Shown: piece after piece, positions 51,098 through 59,358 of the stretch
Layout of the letters: each line of letters starts with the position of its first letter
Numbering within the stretch: position 1 is the stretch's first letter
Origin: Nocardioides marmotae
Lineage (GTDB): Bacteria; Actinomycetota; Actinomycetes; Propionibacteriales; Nocardioidaceae
Direction of reading: 5' to 3'
Assembly: GCF_013177455.1 (NCBI RefSeq)
Contig: NZ_CP053660.1
Coordinates: 4,092,001 to 4,156,000 of the forward strand
Length of the DNA: 64,000 bases
Translations under genes and position numbers: made by a program
Notes under the pieces: generated by a model
What the model was told of the DNA's origin: nothing
What the model saw: only the letters and a program-made list of their open reading frames with translations
The model's database searches: none

Positions 51098-52651
51098 ATG
51101 TCATCCGACCCCCGCCCGGAGCCCGCCGAGGTCGTGGTCGTCGGCGCGGGCCACAACTCGCTCGTCGCCGCGGCTTACCTGGCCCGGGCGGGCCTGGACG
51201 TCCTCGTGCTGGAGGCAGAAGAGGCGGTCGGCGGCAACACCCGCACCGAGGAGCTCACGCTCCCCGGCTTCGCCCACGACTCGTGCAGCAGCGCCCACGT
51301 GCTCATCCAGAACAACCCCCTGATCCGCGACGACGAGCTCGGCCTCCTCTCCGACCACGGACTGGAGTACGTCGCGACCGACCCGGCCGTCGTCCTCCCG
51401 CAGGCCGACGGCGAGCTGCTGGTGATGCACCGGGACCTGTCCGCGACGGCGGCCGAGCTGGCGCGATGGTCATCCGCGGACGCCCGCGCCTTCGAGCAGA
51501 TGATCGGCGCCTGGCGGGGCGGGCTCGCCGCCGCGCACGGGCGCTGGAGCTCGGGCCTGCCCCAGCCCGACGACGAGACGACCCGGAGCTACCGGGCCCT
51601 GCGGCGGCGTAGCGGGTGGGAGGTGGTCCACGAGACCTTCTCCCACCCGGTGACCCGCTCCTTCATGCTCTGGCTGGCCATGGCCACGATCCAGGACCCC
51701 CGACGCCCGGGCACCGGGTTCCTGCCCTCGTCGCTGGCGGCCGGGCGGCTCGATGCCGGCTGGACCACCCCGGTCGGGGGGAGCCAGGCACTGCCCGACG
51801 CCCTGGTCCGCGTCATCACCGGGCGCGGTGGCCGCGTCGTCTGCGGGACGCCCGTGGTCGGCGTCCTCACCGACGGGGACCGCGCGACGGGTGTCCGCCT
51901 CGCGAGCGGCGCCACGGTCCGGGCGAGCCGGGCAGTGGTGACCGGCGGGCACCTCCGGGGACTCTCGGGGATGCTCGAGGGCCGGGCACCGACCGGCGAC
52001 CTGGACCGGGCCCGGGACAGCTGGCGACCGGGGCTGAGCGTGCTCGCCGTGCACGCGGCCCTCCGCGACGACCTGCGGTTCGGGCCCTCCGGCATCACGA
52101 GCGCGGCGGCCGGGCTGGGCACGACCGGGGGGATCGTCGCCCACCTGGACCGGTTCGCCGCGGGCGAGTGGGACGCCGAAGACCCCTGGCTCCTGGCGGT
52201 GAACCAGACCACGGTGGACCCCTCCCGCCGTCCCGCCAGCGGCGGCGGCACCTTCAAGATCCTCACCATCGCGCCGTACTCCCTCGCCGGCGGTCGCTCG
52301 TGGTCGCAGGAGAAGGACGAGTACGGCGCGCGCCTGGTCGACCTGGTGCGGCGGCACTGCACCGGGCTTGCGCCGGCGGACATCCTCTCGGTCCGCACCG
52401 AGTCACCGCCCGACGTCGCCGCGCACAACCCCCAGAACGTCGGCGGCTCCTGCCACGGCGGTGAGTTCGTCCTCGACGGCGAGGTGGTCTCCGGCTGGCC
52501 CCGCTACGACACCGACGTGCCCGGGCTCTTCCTGACCGGCGCCTGCGTGCACCCCGGCGGATCGGTCTCCGGGCGACCGGGCCGCAACGCGGCCCGCGCG
52601 GTGCTCACGGCACTGGCCCTGGACCCCGGGACGGTGATGGGCCCGACCTGA
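51098..52651 (+). CDS. FAD-dependent oxidoreductase, phytoene desaturase/PYROXD2-like
   Basis: 517 aa. N-terminal dinucleotide motif VVVVGAGHNSLVAAAYLARAGLDVLVLEA (GxGxxG variant GAGHNS), then VGGNTRTEEL; C-terminal FAD motif GLFLTGACVHPGGSVSGRPGRNAA. The pattern fits the carotene-desaturase-like/PYROXD2 flavoprotein group, whose substrates are mostly unknown. It is divergent from the Liv operon and shares an operator-like sequence with it. It converges with the amidohydrolase gene at a shared hairpin. Confidence 0.85.
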   Translation: MSSDPRPEPAEVVVVGAGHNSLVAAAYLARAGLDVLVLEAEEAVGGNTRTEELTLPGFAHDSCSSAHVLIQNNPLIRDDELGLLSDHGLEYVATDPAVVLPQADGELLVMHRDLSATAAELARWSSADARAFEQMIGAWRGGLAAAHGRWSSGLPQPDDETTRSYRALRRRSGWEVVHETFSHPVTRSFMLWLAMATIQDPRRPGTGFLPSSLAAGRLDAGWTTPVGGSQALPDALVRVITGRGGRVVCGTPVVGVLTDGDRATGVRLASGATVRASRAVVTGGHLRGLSGMLEGRAPTGDLDRARDSWRPGLSVLAVHAALRDDLRFGPSGITSAAAGLGTTGGIVAHLDRFAAGEWDAEDPWLLAVNQTTVDPSRRPASGGGTFKILTIAPYSLAGGRSWSQEKDEYGARLVDLVRRHCTGLAPADILSVRTESPPDVAAHNPQNVGGSCHGGEFVLDGEVVSGWPRYDTDVPGLFLTGACVHPGGSVSGRPGRNAARAVLTALALDPGTVMGPT

Positions 52652-52668
52652 TCCGGACCCATCACCGT
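52631..52668. terminator. Bidirectional hairpin terminator
   Basis: acggtgatggg (52631-52641) pairs perfectly with cccatcaccgt (52658-52668) around a 16-nt loop that contains the FAD gene stop codon; it separates this gene from the converging amidohydrolase gene. Confidence 0.65.
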
Positions 52669-52683
52669 CCGCCCGCCGACCGG

Positions 52684-54069
52684 TCAGCGGGCGAGCAGGG
52701 CGGCGAGCGCGCGCTCGGCGCCCCGGACCACGCGGTCCTCGTCGATGTCGACGAGGACGCCGCGGCGCTTGCGGAGGCGGCCGTCGACGATCACGGTGTC
52801 GACGTTCTCCGCGCCGGTGGCCAGCGCGAGGGTGTTGGAGACATCGGTGACCGGCGCCGTCCCCACGTCGTGCTTGCGGACGAGCACGAGGTCGGCTCGC
52901 TTGCCGGGCGTGAGCGAACCGACGACGTCGCCGAGACCGAGGCTCGTGGCGGCGTCGATCGTCGCCATCTGCAGGATCCGCCGGGTGCCGACGGCGAGCT
53001 CCTGCTCGGCGAGGCCGCGGTAGAGCCCGGTCGCGAGTCGGAGCACCGACCACAGGTCGCCGGACCCGACCAGCGAGAGGGTGTCGACCGACAGCGACAT
53101 CAGCATGCCGCTGGCCTCCATCTCGCCGACCGGCGTCACGCCGTACCCGATCAGCAGCTCCGACCACGGGCTGATGCTCACCGACGCCCCGCTCTCCCGG
53201 ACCGCGGCGCGCTCGGCCTCGGTCGTGTAGAGCGCGTGGATCAGCTGGGTGTCCGGCGTCAGCATGTCCTGCTCGGCCAGCTGCCTGATCATGCCGATCT
53301 GGCCGTGGGCACGCGTGGAGTTCGCGTGGTAGCTGACCGGGATGCCGAGACCTCGCGCGGCGTCGTACTCCGGACGGAAGACCGCCTCGCCGACCAGCCC
53401 CGGCGGCCGCCCGGCCAGACCCAGGTGGAGGAGCGGGACCTTGCCGCCGTCGAACCACTCCCGCTTGACCCGGGCGATGTCGTCGAGGTCGACGAGCGAG
53501 GTCGCGGGGTGACCCTGGGGGGTCCCGTAGGAGAAGCGACCCCGCAGGCCGATCTCCCGGTGTGCGCGCAGGTTGGCGTCGGCGTGCGCCGGCGAGCGCA
53601 GGTTGTGCGACCAGTCGTGGACGGTGGTGATGCCGGTGTTGAGCGCCTCGACCAGCGCGAGCCGGGCACCGTGGTAGAGGTCTTCGGGCAGGGCGCGCAC
53701 GCCGTTGGCGATGTTGAGCGCGAAGTACGCCGTCTCCGGCGAGCTGCTGGACATCGCGCGGAAGAGCGTGGTCCACAGGTGCCAGTGGGTGTCGACGAGG
53801 CCGGGCATCGCGATCATGCCGCGCCCGTCCATCTGGGGCGCCCGGACGCGGAGCCGGTGGCCGACCTTCACGATCCGGCCGTTGCGGACGTGGATGTCCC
53901 CGTCCGGGAGGTCACCGACCCTGGGATCCATCGACACCACGTGGGCGCCGGTGACGACGAACTCCCGGTGGCGCGACGCCCCCGGCTTCGAGGCGGCGGG
54001 CGAGGCCGCCGCACCCAGGGCGCCGCTCGCGGCCGCACCGCCCAGCACCGTTCTTCTGCTCAGCTCCAT
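52684..54069 (-). CDS. Tat-exported metal-dependent amidohydrolase (ATZ/TRZ, deaminase-like)
   Basis: 461 aa. The N-terminus SRRTVLGGAAASGALGAAA is a twin-arginine signal, so the enzyme is exported folded with its metal. Metal ligands of the cytosine-deaminase/chlorohydrolase subfamily are visible: DTHWH (H95, H97), SYHAN (H248), LIHALY (H278) and SVDT (D329). The C-terminal beta sheet carries GKRADLVLV. Enzymes of this type hydrolyse or deaminate cyclic amides, triazines or nucleobases. It follows the E2 gene by 41 bp with ggagag before its ATG, so it belongs to the E1-E2 operon. An extracytoplasmic deaminase acting before uptake is inferred. Confidence 0.85.
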   Translation of the reverse strand: MELSRRTVLGGAAASGALGAAASPAASKPGASRHREFVVTGAHVVSMDPRVGDLPDGDIHVRNGRIVKVGHRLRVRAPQMDGRGMIAMPGLVDTHWHLWTTLFRAMSSSSPETAYFALNIANGVRALPEDLYHGARLALVEALNTGITTVHDWSHNLRSPAHADANLRAHREIGLRGRFSYGTPQGHPATSLVDLDDIARVKREWFDGGKVPLLHLGLAGRPPGLVGEAVFRPEYDAARGLGIPVSYHANSTRAHGQIGMIRQLAEQDMLTPDTQLIHALYTTEAERAAVRESGASVSISPWSELLIGYGVTPVGEMEASGMLMSLSVDTLSLVGSGDLWSVLRLATGLYRGLAEQELAVGTRRILQMATIDAATSLGLGDVVGSLTPGKRADLVLVRKHDVGTAPVTDVSNTLALATGAENVDTVIVDGRLRKRRGVLVDIDEDRVVRGAERALAALLAR

Positions 54070-54110
54070 CTGTTCTCTCCAGACACTTCGCGGCGCCGGC
54101 GGCGCCGGAG

Positions 54111-55424
54111 TCAGGTGAGCAAGCGGAACGGGCGCTCGAGCAGCTGCGTCAGCGCGGCCAGCCAGCGGGCGGCGACGACGCCGTCGACGGGGCGGTGGTC
54201 GACCGAGAGCGTGAGCGTCATCAGCTTGCCGGGGACGACCAACCCGTCCTCCACGACGGGTTCGTCGCGGACCGCACCGACCGCCAGGATCGCGGCGTGC
54301 GGCGGGTTGATGATGGCGGCGAACTCCTCGACGCCGTACATGCCGAGGTTGGTGACGCTGATCGTTCCGCCCTCGAGCTCGTCCTGCTTGAGGCTGCCGT
54401 CCCGAGCGCGACCGGCCAGGTCGCGGACCCTCTCGGCCACCGCACCGACCGTCAGCGAGGTGACGTCGCGGACCACCGGCGTCATCAGTCCGCGGTCGGT
54501 GGCGACCGCCACCGCGATGTCGACGGTGTCGAAGGTGCGGACCGCGTCCGGGGTCCACACGACGTTCATCTCGGGGACGGCGCGGTGCGCCGCGGCGACC
54601 CCCTTGACGACCATGTCGTTGAGCGAGACCCGCACGTCGCCGTCGTTGATCTCGGCGCGTAGCGCGACGAGCGCATCGGCGCGCACCGTCGTGCGGAGGT
54701 AGAAGTGGGGCGCGGTCTGCTTGCTCTCGGTGAGCCGGGCGGCAACGGCGCGGCGCAGCCGGGTGTGGGGGATCTCGGCGGGGGTCGGCGCGGGGGTCGG
54801 CGCGGGGGTCGGCGCGGGGGCGGCGGACTGGGACGGGGCCGCTGCCAGCGCCGCTTCGACGTCGCGGCGCAGGATGCGTCCGCGTGGCCCGGTTCCGGTG
54901 ATGTCCTCGACGAGGAGGCCGCCTTCCTTCGCGATCTTGCGGGCGAGCGGGCTGGTGAAGACCCGGCCGTTCGACCGCACGGGGGCCGGTGCCTCCTCCT
55001 GGAGCGGCGCCCCCGACTCAGGGTCGACCGGGGCGTCGACGGGGGCGTCGAGGGGGTCCTGAGCAGCCGTGTCGGCCGCAGGGTCGGGCGAGGCGTCGGC
55101 CAGGTCCCCGCGCTCAGGACCGACCGGAGCGGTCACCGCGACGCCGAGCGCGACGAGCGCTGCGTCGAGGTCGTCGACCGACTCCCCCGGCGTCCCGAGG
55201 ACCGCGATCGGGGCGCCCACCTCCACCTGGGAGCCGGGCTCGACCAGCCGCCTGAGCACGACGCCTGCGTCGTCGGCCTCGACGTCGACGATCGCCTTCT
55301 CGGTCTCGACCGTGGCGATCGCGTCGGAAGCGGCGAACTCGGCGTTCTCAGCCACGAGCCAGTCGGCGAGGACCGCCTCGGTCGCATTGGCGGCGACCTC
55401 GGGCATGCGCAGCAGGGTGGGCAC
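54111..55424 (-). CDS. 2-oxoacid dehydrogenase E2 (dihydrolipoamide acyltransferase)
   Basis: 437 aa. Domain order: lipoyl domain (EAVLADWLVAENAEF, lipoyl-Lys K43 in ETEKAIVDVEAD), acidic Pro/Ala linker, peripheral subunit-binding domain (TSPLARKIAKEGG..., about 152-190), a second APTPAPTP linker made by 12-bp DNA repeats (near 54782-54820) and the catalytic domain with DHRPVDG near the end. GTG 55424 starts one base after the E1 stop. The first lipoyl domain has a variant start (TLLRMPEVAAN), typical of acetoin or branched-chain-type complexes. No E3 gene is in the window, so the lipoamide dehydrogenase must come from elsewhere. Confidence 0.88.
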   Translation of the reverse strand: MPTLLRMPEVAANATEAVLADWLVAENAEFAASDAIATVETEKAIVDVEADDAGVVLRRLVEPGSQVEVGAPIAVLGTPGESVDDLDAALVALGVAVTAPVGPERGDLADASPDPAADTAAQDPLDAPVDAPVDPESGAPLQEEAPAPVRSNGRVFTSPLARKIAKEGGLLVEDITGTGPRGRILRRDVEAALAAAPSQSAAPAPTPAPTPAPTPAEIPHTRLRRAVAARLTESKQTAPHFYLRTTVRADALVALRAEINDGDVRVSLNDMVVKGVAAAHRAVPEMNVVWTPDAVRTFDTVDIAVAVATDRGLMTPVVRDVTSLTVGAVAERVRDLAGRARDGSLKQDELEGGTISVTNLGMYGVEEFAAIINPPHAAILAVGAVRDEPVVEDGLVVPGKLMTLTLSVDHRPVDGVVAARWLAALTQLLERPFRLLT

Positions 55425-55425
55425 G

Positions 55426-57606
55426 TCAGTACCTCGCGATCTCGGCGAGCTCGGCGATGACCTCGTCCTTCTGGGCGATGGCCGCGCGCTCGAGCACCCT
55501 GCTGATGCTGGGCGACGCCTCGGCGCCGGTGACCCTGCGGACCGGTGCGTCGAGCAGGTCGAAGAACCGGCGGTGGATCTCATCGGCGAGCCATCCGCCG
55601 TACGACGTGCCGACCGCGCCCTGCTCCGCGATCAGGACCTGGTTGGTCCTGGTCAGCGACTCCTCGATGAGGTCCCAGTCGATGCTCGCGCGGTCCAGCC
55701 AGCGCAGGTCGATCACCTCGGCATCGACCTGGCCGAACTCCTCGACCGCCTCGAGCACGAACGCCACCATCCCGAGGTAGGTGAGCACCGTGACGTCGTT
55801 CCCGGGGCGGCGCACGACCGCCTTGCCCACGGGCAGCACGTAGTCGAGGTCGTCGATCGGACCGGGGCCCGAGGAGCGGTAGAGGTCGACGTGCTCGAGC
55901 ACGACCACGGGGTCCTGGCAGGCGAGCGCGGCATTCATCAGCCCGACGTAGTCGTAGGGGGTGGACGGCGCGACGATGCGCCAGCCCGGGTTGGTCGCGA
56001 AGACACCGGCGGGGTCCATGGAGTGCTGCGAGCCGTAGCCGGTGCCCATGGCCACCTTGCTGCGCAGGACCAACGGCACACCGGACTCCCCGCCGTACAT
56101 GTGCCGGGCCTTGCCGATCTGGTTGAACAGCTGGTCGGCGGCGACCCACATGAAGTCGGCGTACATGAACTCGACCACGGGCGTGCAGCGACCGTCGAGC
56201 GCGATGCCGCCGGCCAGGCCTGCGAAGGCGTTCTCGCTGATCGGGGTGCCGAGGATGCGGCCGGGGAAGCGGTCGGAGAGGCCGCGGGTCGCGCCGTTGG
56301 TGCCGCCGTTGAGCCGGTGGACGTCCTCGCCCATCACGACGACACCGGGGTCGGTCTCCATGCGGCGCCCCATGACGGCGGCGACCGACTCGATGAACGT
56401 GGTCTCCTGCACGGGGACGGCGTGGCCGTCCGGCTGGACGACCCGGACGGAGGAGAGCTCGGAGAGGTCGCCGCGTACGCCGACGTCGACCCAGTCCGGG
56501 TCGGGCCACTCGGCCGGCTTGATCCGGCGCTCGCCGGGCTTGCCGCCGGGGAGCGGCTCGACGAGCACGCTCCCGATCTCCTCCATGACGGCCTTGGCGG
56601 TGGCGACCGCCTGCGCGGTCTCCTCGGCGGACATGATGCCGCGCCGCTGCAGCTGTGCAGCGGTCTGCAGGAGCGGGTCGCGGGCGCGCCAGGAGCGCTC
56701 CTCCTCCTTGCTCCGGTAGCCGAATGCGCTGCCGGCGAAGGCGCCGTTCTGGTGGAAGAAGCGGTAGGTGTCGACCTCGACGACGCTCGGCCCCCGGCCG
56801 CGGCGCATGTGCTCGACGGCCTCGGTCATGGCGAGGTGGACCGCGAGGGGGTCCATGCCGTCGACCTTCCAGCTGGCGATGTTGAATCCGAGGCCGCGCG
56901 CCGAGAGCCGCGGTTCGGCTGTCGACTCGTGGACGGAGGTGGAGACGGCGTACTGGTTGTTCTCGATGAAGAAGCAGACCGGCAGCGACCAGGCGGCCGC
57001 GATGTTCATCGTCTCCAGCGTCGAGCCGATGTTGATCGCGCCGTCCCCGAAGTAGGTGACCGCGACGGCGTCGCTGCCGGAGTACCGGTGGGACCAGGCG
57101 AAGCCGGCCGCCTGCGGGACGCCACCACCGACGATGGCGTTGGTGCCCATCGCTCCGGCGTCCTTCCACTGCAGGTGCATCGAGCCGCCCCTGCCGTGGC
57201 TCCACCCGCGGTCCAGGCCGCAGATCTCCGCGAGGGTCTTCAGCAGCACCTCGCGGACCGCGTCGGCCGGCGGCTCCAGCGGGTCGAGGCCCTTCGGCTC
57301 GACATGGTGCAGCGCCTTGGCCAGGAACTGGTGGTGGCCGCGGTGCGAACCGTTGACGGAGTCCTCGCTGGAGAGGGCGAGCACGGAGCCCACCGCGCCA
57401 CCCTCCTGGCCGATGCTCGAGTGCGCCGGGCCGTGGATGAGGCCCCCGCTGGCCAGGTCGAGGACGTACTGCTCGAAGGTGCGGATCCAGACCAGCTGGG
57501 CGTAGATCGACCGCAGCAGGTCCGGGTCGGCCGCGTCCCAGTCGGACTCGGTGGCGACGACCTCGACCCAGGGCGACGCGGGGGCGAGAGGGCGGTGCTC
57601 GGGCAT
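55426..57606 (-). CDS. 2-oxoacid/acetoin-type dehydrogenase E1, alpha and beta fused
   Basis: 726 aa in one frame. Residues ~25-340 are E1-alpha with the ThDP motif GDGAINIGSTLETMN...ENN (187-217) and WSHGRGGSMHL. Residues ~395-720 are E1-beta (MGEDVHRLNGGTNGATRGL, GTPISENAFAGLAGGIALDG, MYADFMWVAADQLFNQIGKARHM). Separate subunits are the norm in the acetoin and branched-chain types, and fused forms are also known. The active enzyme decarboxylates a 2-oxo acid (or splits acetoin) and passes the acyl group to E2. The substrate is not readable. First gene of E1-E2-amidohydrolase; an operator pair lies upstream. Confidence 0.88.
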   Translation of the reverse strand: MPEHRPLAPASPWVEVVATESDWDAADPDLLRSIYAQLVWIRTFEQYVLDLASGGLIHGPAHSSIGQEGGAVGSVLALSSEDSVNGSHRGHHQFLAKALHHVEPKGLDPLEPPADAVREVLLKTLAEICGLDRGWSHGRGGSMHLQWKDAGAMGTNAIVGGGVPQAAGFAWSHRYSGSDAVAVTYFGDGAINIGSTLETMNIAAAWSLPVCFFIENNQYAVSTSVHESTAEPRLSARGLGFNIASWKVDGMDPLAVHLAMTEAVEHMRRGRGPSVVEVDTYRFFHQNGAFAGSAFGYRSKEEERSWRARDPLLQTAAQLQRRGIMSAEETAQAVATAKAVMEEIGSVLVEPLPGGKPGERRIKPAEWPDPDWVDVGVRGDLSELSSVRVVQPDGHAVPVQETTFIESVAAVMGRRMETDPGVVVMGEDVHRLNGGTNGATRGLSDRFPGRILGTPISENAFAGLAGGIALDGRCTPVVEFMYADFMWVAADQLFNQIGKARHMYGGESGVPLVLRSKVAMGTGYGSQHSMDPAGVFATNPGWRIVAPSTPYDYVGLMNAALACQDPVVVLEHVDLYRSSGPGPIDDLDYVLPVGKAVVRRPGNDVTVLTYLGMVAFVLEAVEEFGQVDAEVIDLRWLDRASIDWDLIEESLTRTNQVLIAEQGAVGTSYGGWLADEIHRRFFDLLDAPVRRVTGAEASPSISRVLERAAIAQKDEVIAELAEIARY

Positions 57607-57642
57607 GGGTGCTCCTCGGCGAGGTCCTTCGGTCAGCCGACC

Positions 57643-57740
57643 TTGACACAGGATTGGATCCGAAATCTAGAGTACGGTGTGGTGGACGCCACACATTCCG
57701 TCGTGCTTTGCTGCGCCCCACAGGTGATCGGATCCGAAAG
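57643..57740. promoter_or_regulatory. Divergent promoter region with paired GGATCC operators
   Basis: attggatccgaaat (57653-57666) and atcggatccgaaag (57727-57740) share GGATCCGAAA. GGATCC-centred palindromes are usual for FCD-type GntR regulators, and such a gene lies just downstream. TTGACA (57643-57648) with TAGAGT (57668-57673, 19-bp spacer) is a candidate plus-strand promoter overlapping the first site; the second site sits 9 bp before the VOC gene start. Confidence 0.55.
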
Positions 57741-57749
57741 GGGCTCTCC

Positions 57750-58268
57750 ATGCCGATGCCCGGCCTCCGCCGGATGGACCACGTCGGCTTCACCGTGCCC
57801 GATCTCGACGAGGCCCAGGACTTCCTCGTCGACGTGCTCGGCTGCGAGTACCTCTACTCGCTCGGCCCCTTCCGGCGCGAGGAGGACGACGACTGGATGC
57901 TGACCCACCTCAACGTGCACCCGCGCGCCGAGATGGTGGAGAACCGGTGGTTCCGCTGCGGGGACCAGGCGGTCTTCGAGGTCTTCCACTACGCCGCACC
58001 GGACCAGCGCGAGGGGGTTCCGCGCAACAGCGACATCGGTGGTCACCACGTCGCCCTCTACGTCGAGGACCTCGACGCCGCGATCGACCATCTCCGGGCG
58101 AGCGGCGTGCACGTGCTGGCCGGCCCCACGGCCAGCACGGGGCCGGCGGAGGGCAACCGGTGGATCTACTTCCTGAGCCCGTGGGGGATGCAGTTCGAGC
58201 TGGTCTCCTATCCCGAGGGCAAGCGCTGGGACCGCGAGCGTCCTGGGCCGTCAGGATGGTCGGCATGA
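57750..58268 (+). CDS. VOC-family protein, dioxygenase/isomerase-like
   Basis: 172 aa. Starts MPGLRRMDHVGFTVPDLDEAQDFLVDVLG, a glyoxalase/extradiol-dioxygenase fold entrance with the metal His in DHVGF; later GGHHVALYVEDLDAAIDHLRASG supplies a second His, and FLSPWGMQFELVSYPEG the Glu. These are typical of VOC metalloenzymes. ATG 57750 has gaaagggg upstream. Its last four bases overlap the GntR gene (ATGA). First gene of the plus-strand catabolic operon; a ring-cleavage or isomerase role is possible. Confidence 0.82.
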   Translation: MPMPGLRRMDHVGFTVPDLDEAQDFLVDVLGCEYLYSLGPFRREEDDDWMLTHLNVHPRAEMVENRWFRCGDQAVFEVFHYAAPDQREGVPRNSDIGGHHVALYVEDLDAAIDHLRASGVHVLAGPTASTGPAEGNRWIYFLSPWGMQFELVSYPEGKRWDRERPGPSGWSA

Positions 58269-58906
58269 CTGACGTGAGCAGCAGCCGGGTGGCGGCCTAC
58301 CTCCGCGAGGCGATCCTCGGCGGCGACCTCTTGCCGGGTGACCGTCTCCGCCAGGAGGAGGTGGCGGCGCGGCTCGGGGCGAGCCGGCTGCCGGTGCGCG
58401 AGGCGCTGCGCATGCTGGAGGCCGAAGGCCTGACCGAGCACGAGCCGCACAAAGGTGCGCGCGTGCCGCGGCTGACCCAGCACGAGGTCGACGTGATCTA
58501 CCGGATGCGGGAGCGGCTGGAGCCGCTGGCCCTCGTCGAGAGCCTTCCGCAGCTCACCGCGCTCGACCACGAGCGGCTCGAGGAGGTGCAGCAACGGATC
58601 GAGGACAACGACGACCTGGAGAAGTTCCTCGACCTGGACCGCGAGTTCCACATGCTCACCTACAGCGGGTGCTCGATCGAGCCGCTGAACCAGAACGTCA
58701 CCCGGCTCTGGAACTCCACCCAGCACTACCGCCGCGCCTACGTCGCGCTCGGCGGGCACGGCCGGATGTGGGTCGTCAACGCCGAGCACCGGCTGATCCT
58801 CGACGCGGTGGTACGCCGCGACCCCTCCGACGCCGAGCGGTACCTCGAGGGGCACATCCGCCGCACCCGCAACGCGCTCGCGCGCCACCCGGAGGTCTTC
58901 GACTGA
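58265..58906 (+). CDS. GntR-family regulator, FCD domain
   Basis: 213 aa. N-terminal winged helix (AYLREAILGGDLLPGDRLRQEEVAARLGASRLPVREALRML) and the helical FCD ligand domain (RMRERLEPLALVESL, DREFHMLTYSGC, with the His/Asp metal-site pattern at REFH and GHIRRTRNAL). It sits inside the operon it probably controls, with GGATCC operators 90-600 bp upstream. The effector is likely the pathway substrate or a carboxylic-acid intermediate. Confidence 0.88.
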   Translation: MTDVSSSRVAAYLREAILGGDLLPGDRLRQEEVAARLGASRLPVREALRMLEAEGLTEHEPHKGARVPRLTQHEVDVIYRMRERLEPLALVESLPQLTALDHERLEEVQQRIEDNDDLEKFLDLDREFHMLTYSGCSIEPLNQNVTRLWNSTQHYRRAYVALGGHGRMWVVNAEHRLILDAVVRRDPSDAERYLEGHIRRTRNALARHPEVFD

Positions 58907-59358
58907 TGGATCTCACCCTCAACGGGGCCCCCGCCACGCTCGCCGGCGACCACGAGACCTCGCTGCTCACCGCGCTCCGCGACGAGCTCGGGCTGGTCGG
59001 CACCCGCTTCGGCTGCGGGCAAGGGCTGTGCGGGGCGTGCTTCGTGGAGGTCGACGGCACCGTGGTGCCGTCCTGCCAGACGCCGATGTGGCAGGTGGCC
59101 GACCGCTCGATCACCACCGTGGAGGGCCTCTCCCGCGACGGCCGGCCGCACCCGGTACAGCAGGCGATCCTCGACCGGCAGGCCGCGCAGTGCGGATTCT
59201 GCATCTCCGGCATCGTGGTGCGCGCGGCCGTGCTGCTGCGCGACGAGCCCGCGGCCGATGCCGACCGGGTCGCCGAGGCGCTCGACCGCAACCTGTGCCG
59301 GTGCGGGGCGCAGCGGCGCATCATCGAGGCCGTGCTCGCCGCGCGGGAGCCGGCGTGA
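58906..59358 (+). CDS. [2Fe-2S] subunit of a molybdenum hydroxylase
   Basis: 150 aa. Both clusters of xanthine-oxidase-type small subunits are complete: the plant-ferredoxin-like CGQGLCGAC...C (C37, C42, C45, C57) and the helical-domain CGFC...CRC (C96, C99, C131, C133). It links electron flow from the molybdenum site to an acceptor. It starts at the GntR stop (TGATG overlap) and the large subunit starts inside its own stop (GTGA), so the three are coupled. The pair resembles IorA/IorB of isoquinoline 1-oxidoreductase; no FAD subunit gene is present. Confidence 0.9.
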   Translation: MDLTLNGAPATLAGDHETSLLTALRDELGLVGTRFGCGQGLCGACFVEVDGTVVPSCQTPMWQVADRSITTVEGLSRDGRPHPVQQAILDRQAAQCGFCISGIVVRAAVLLRDEPAADADRVAEALDRNLCRCGAQRRIIEAVLAAREPA

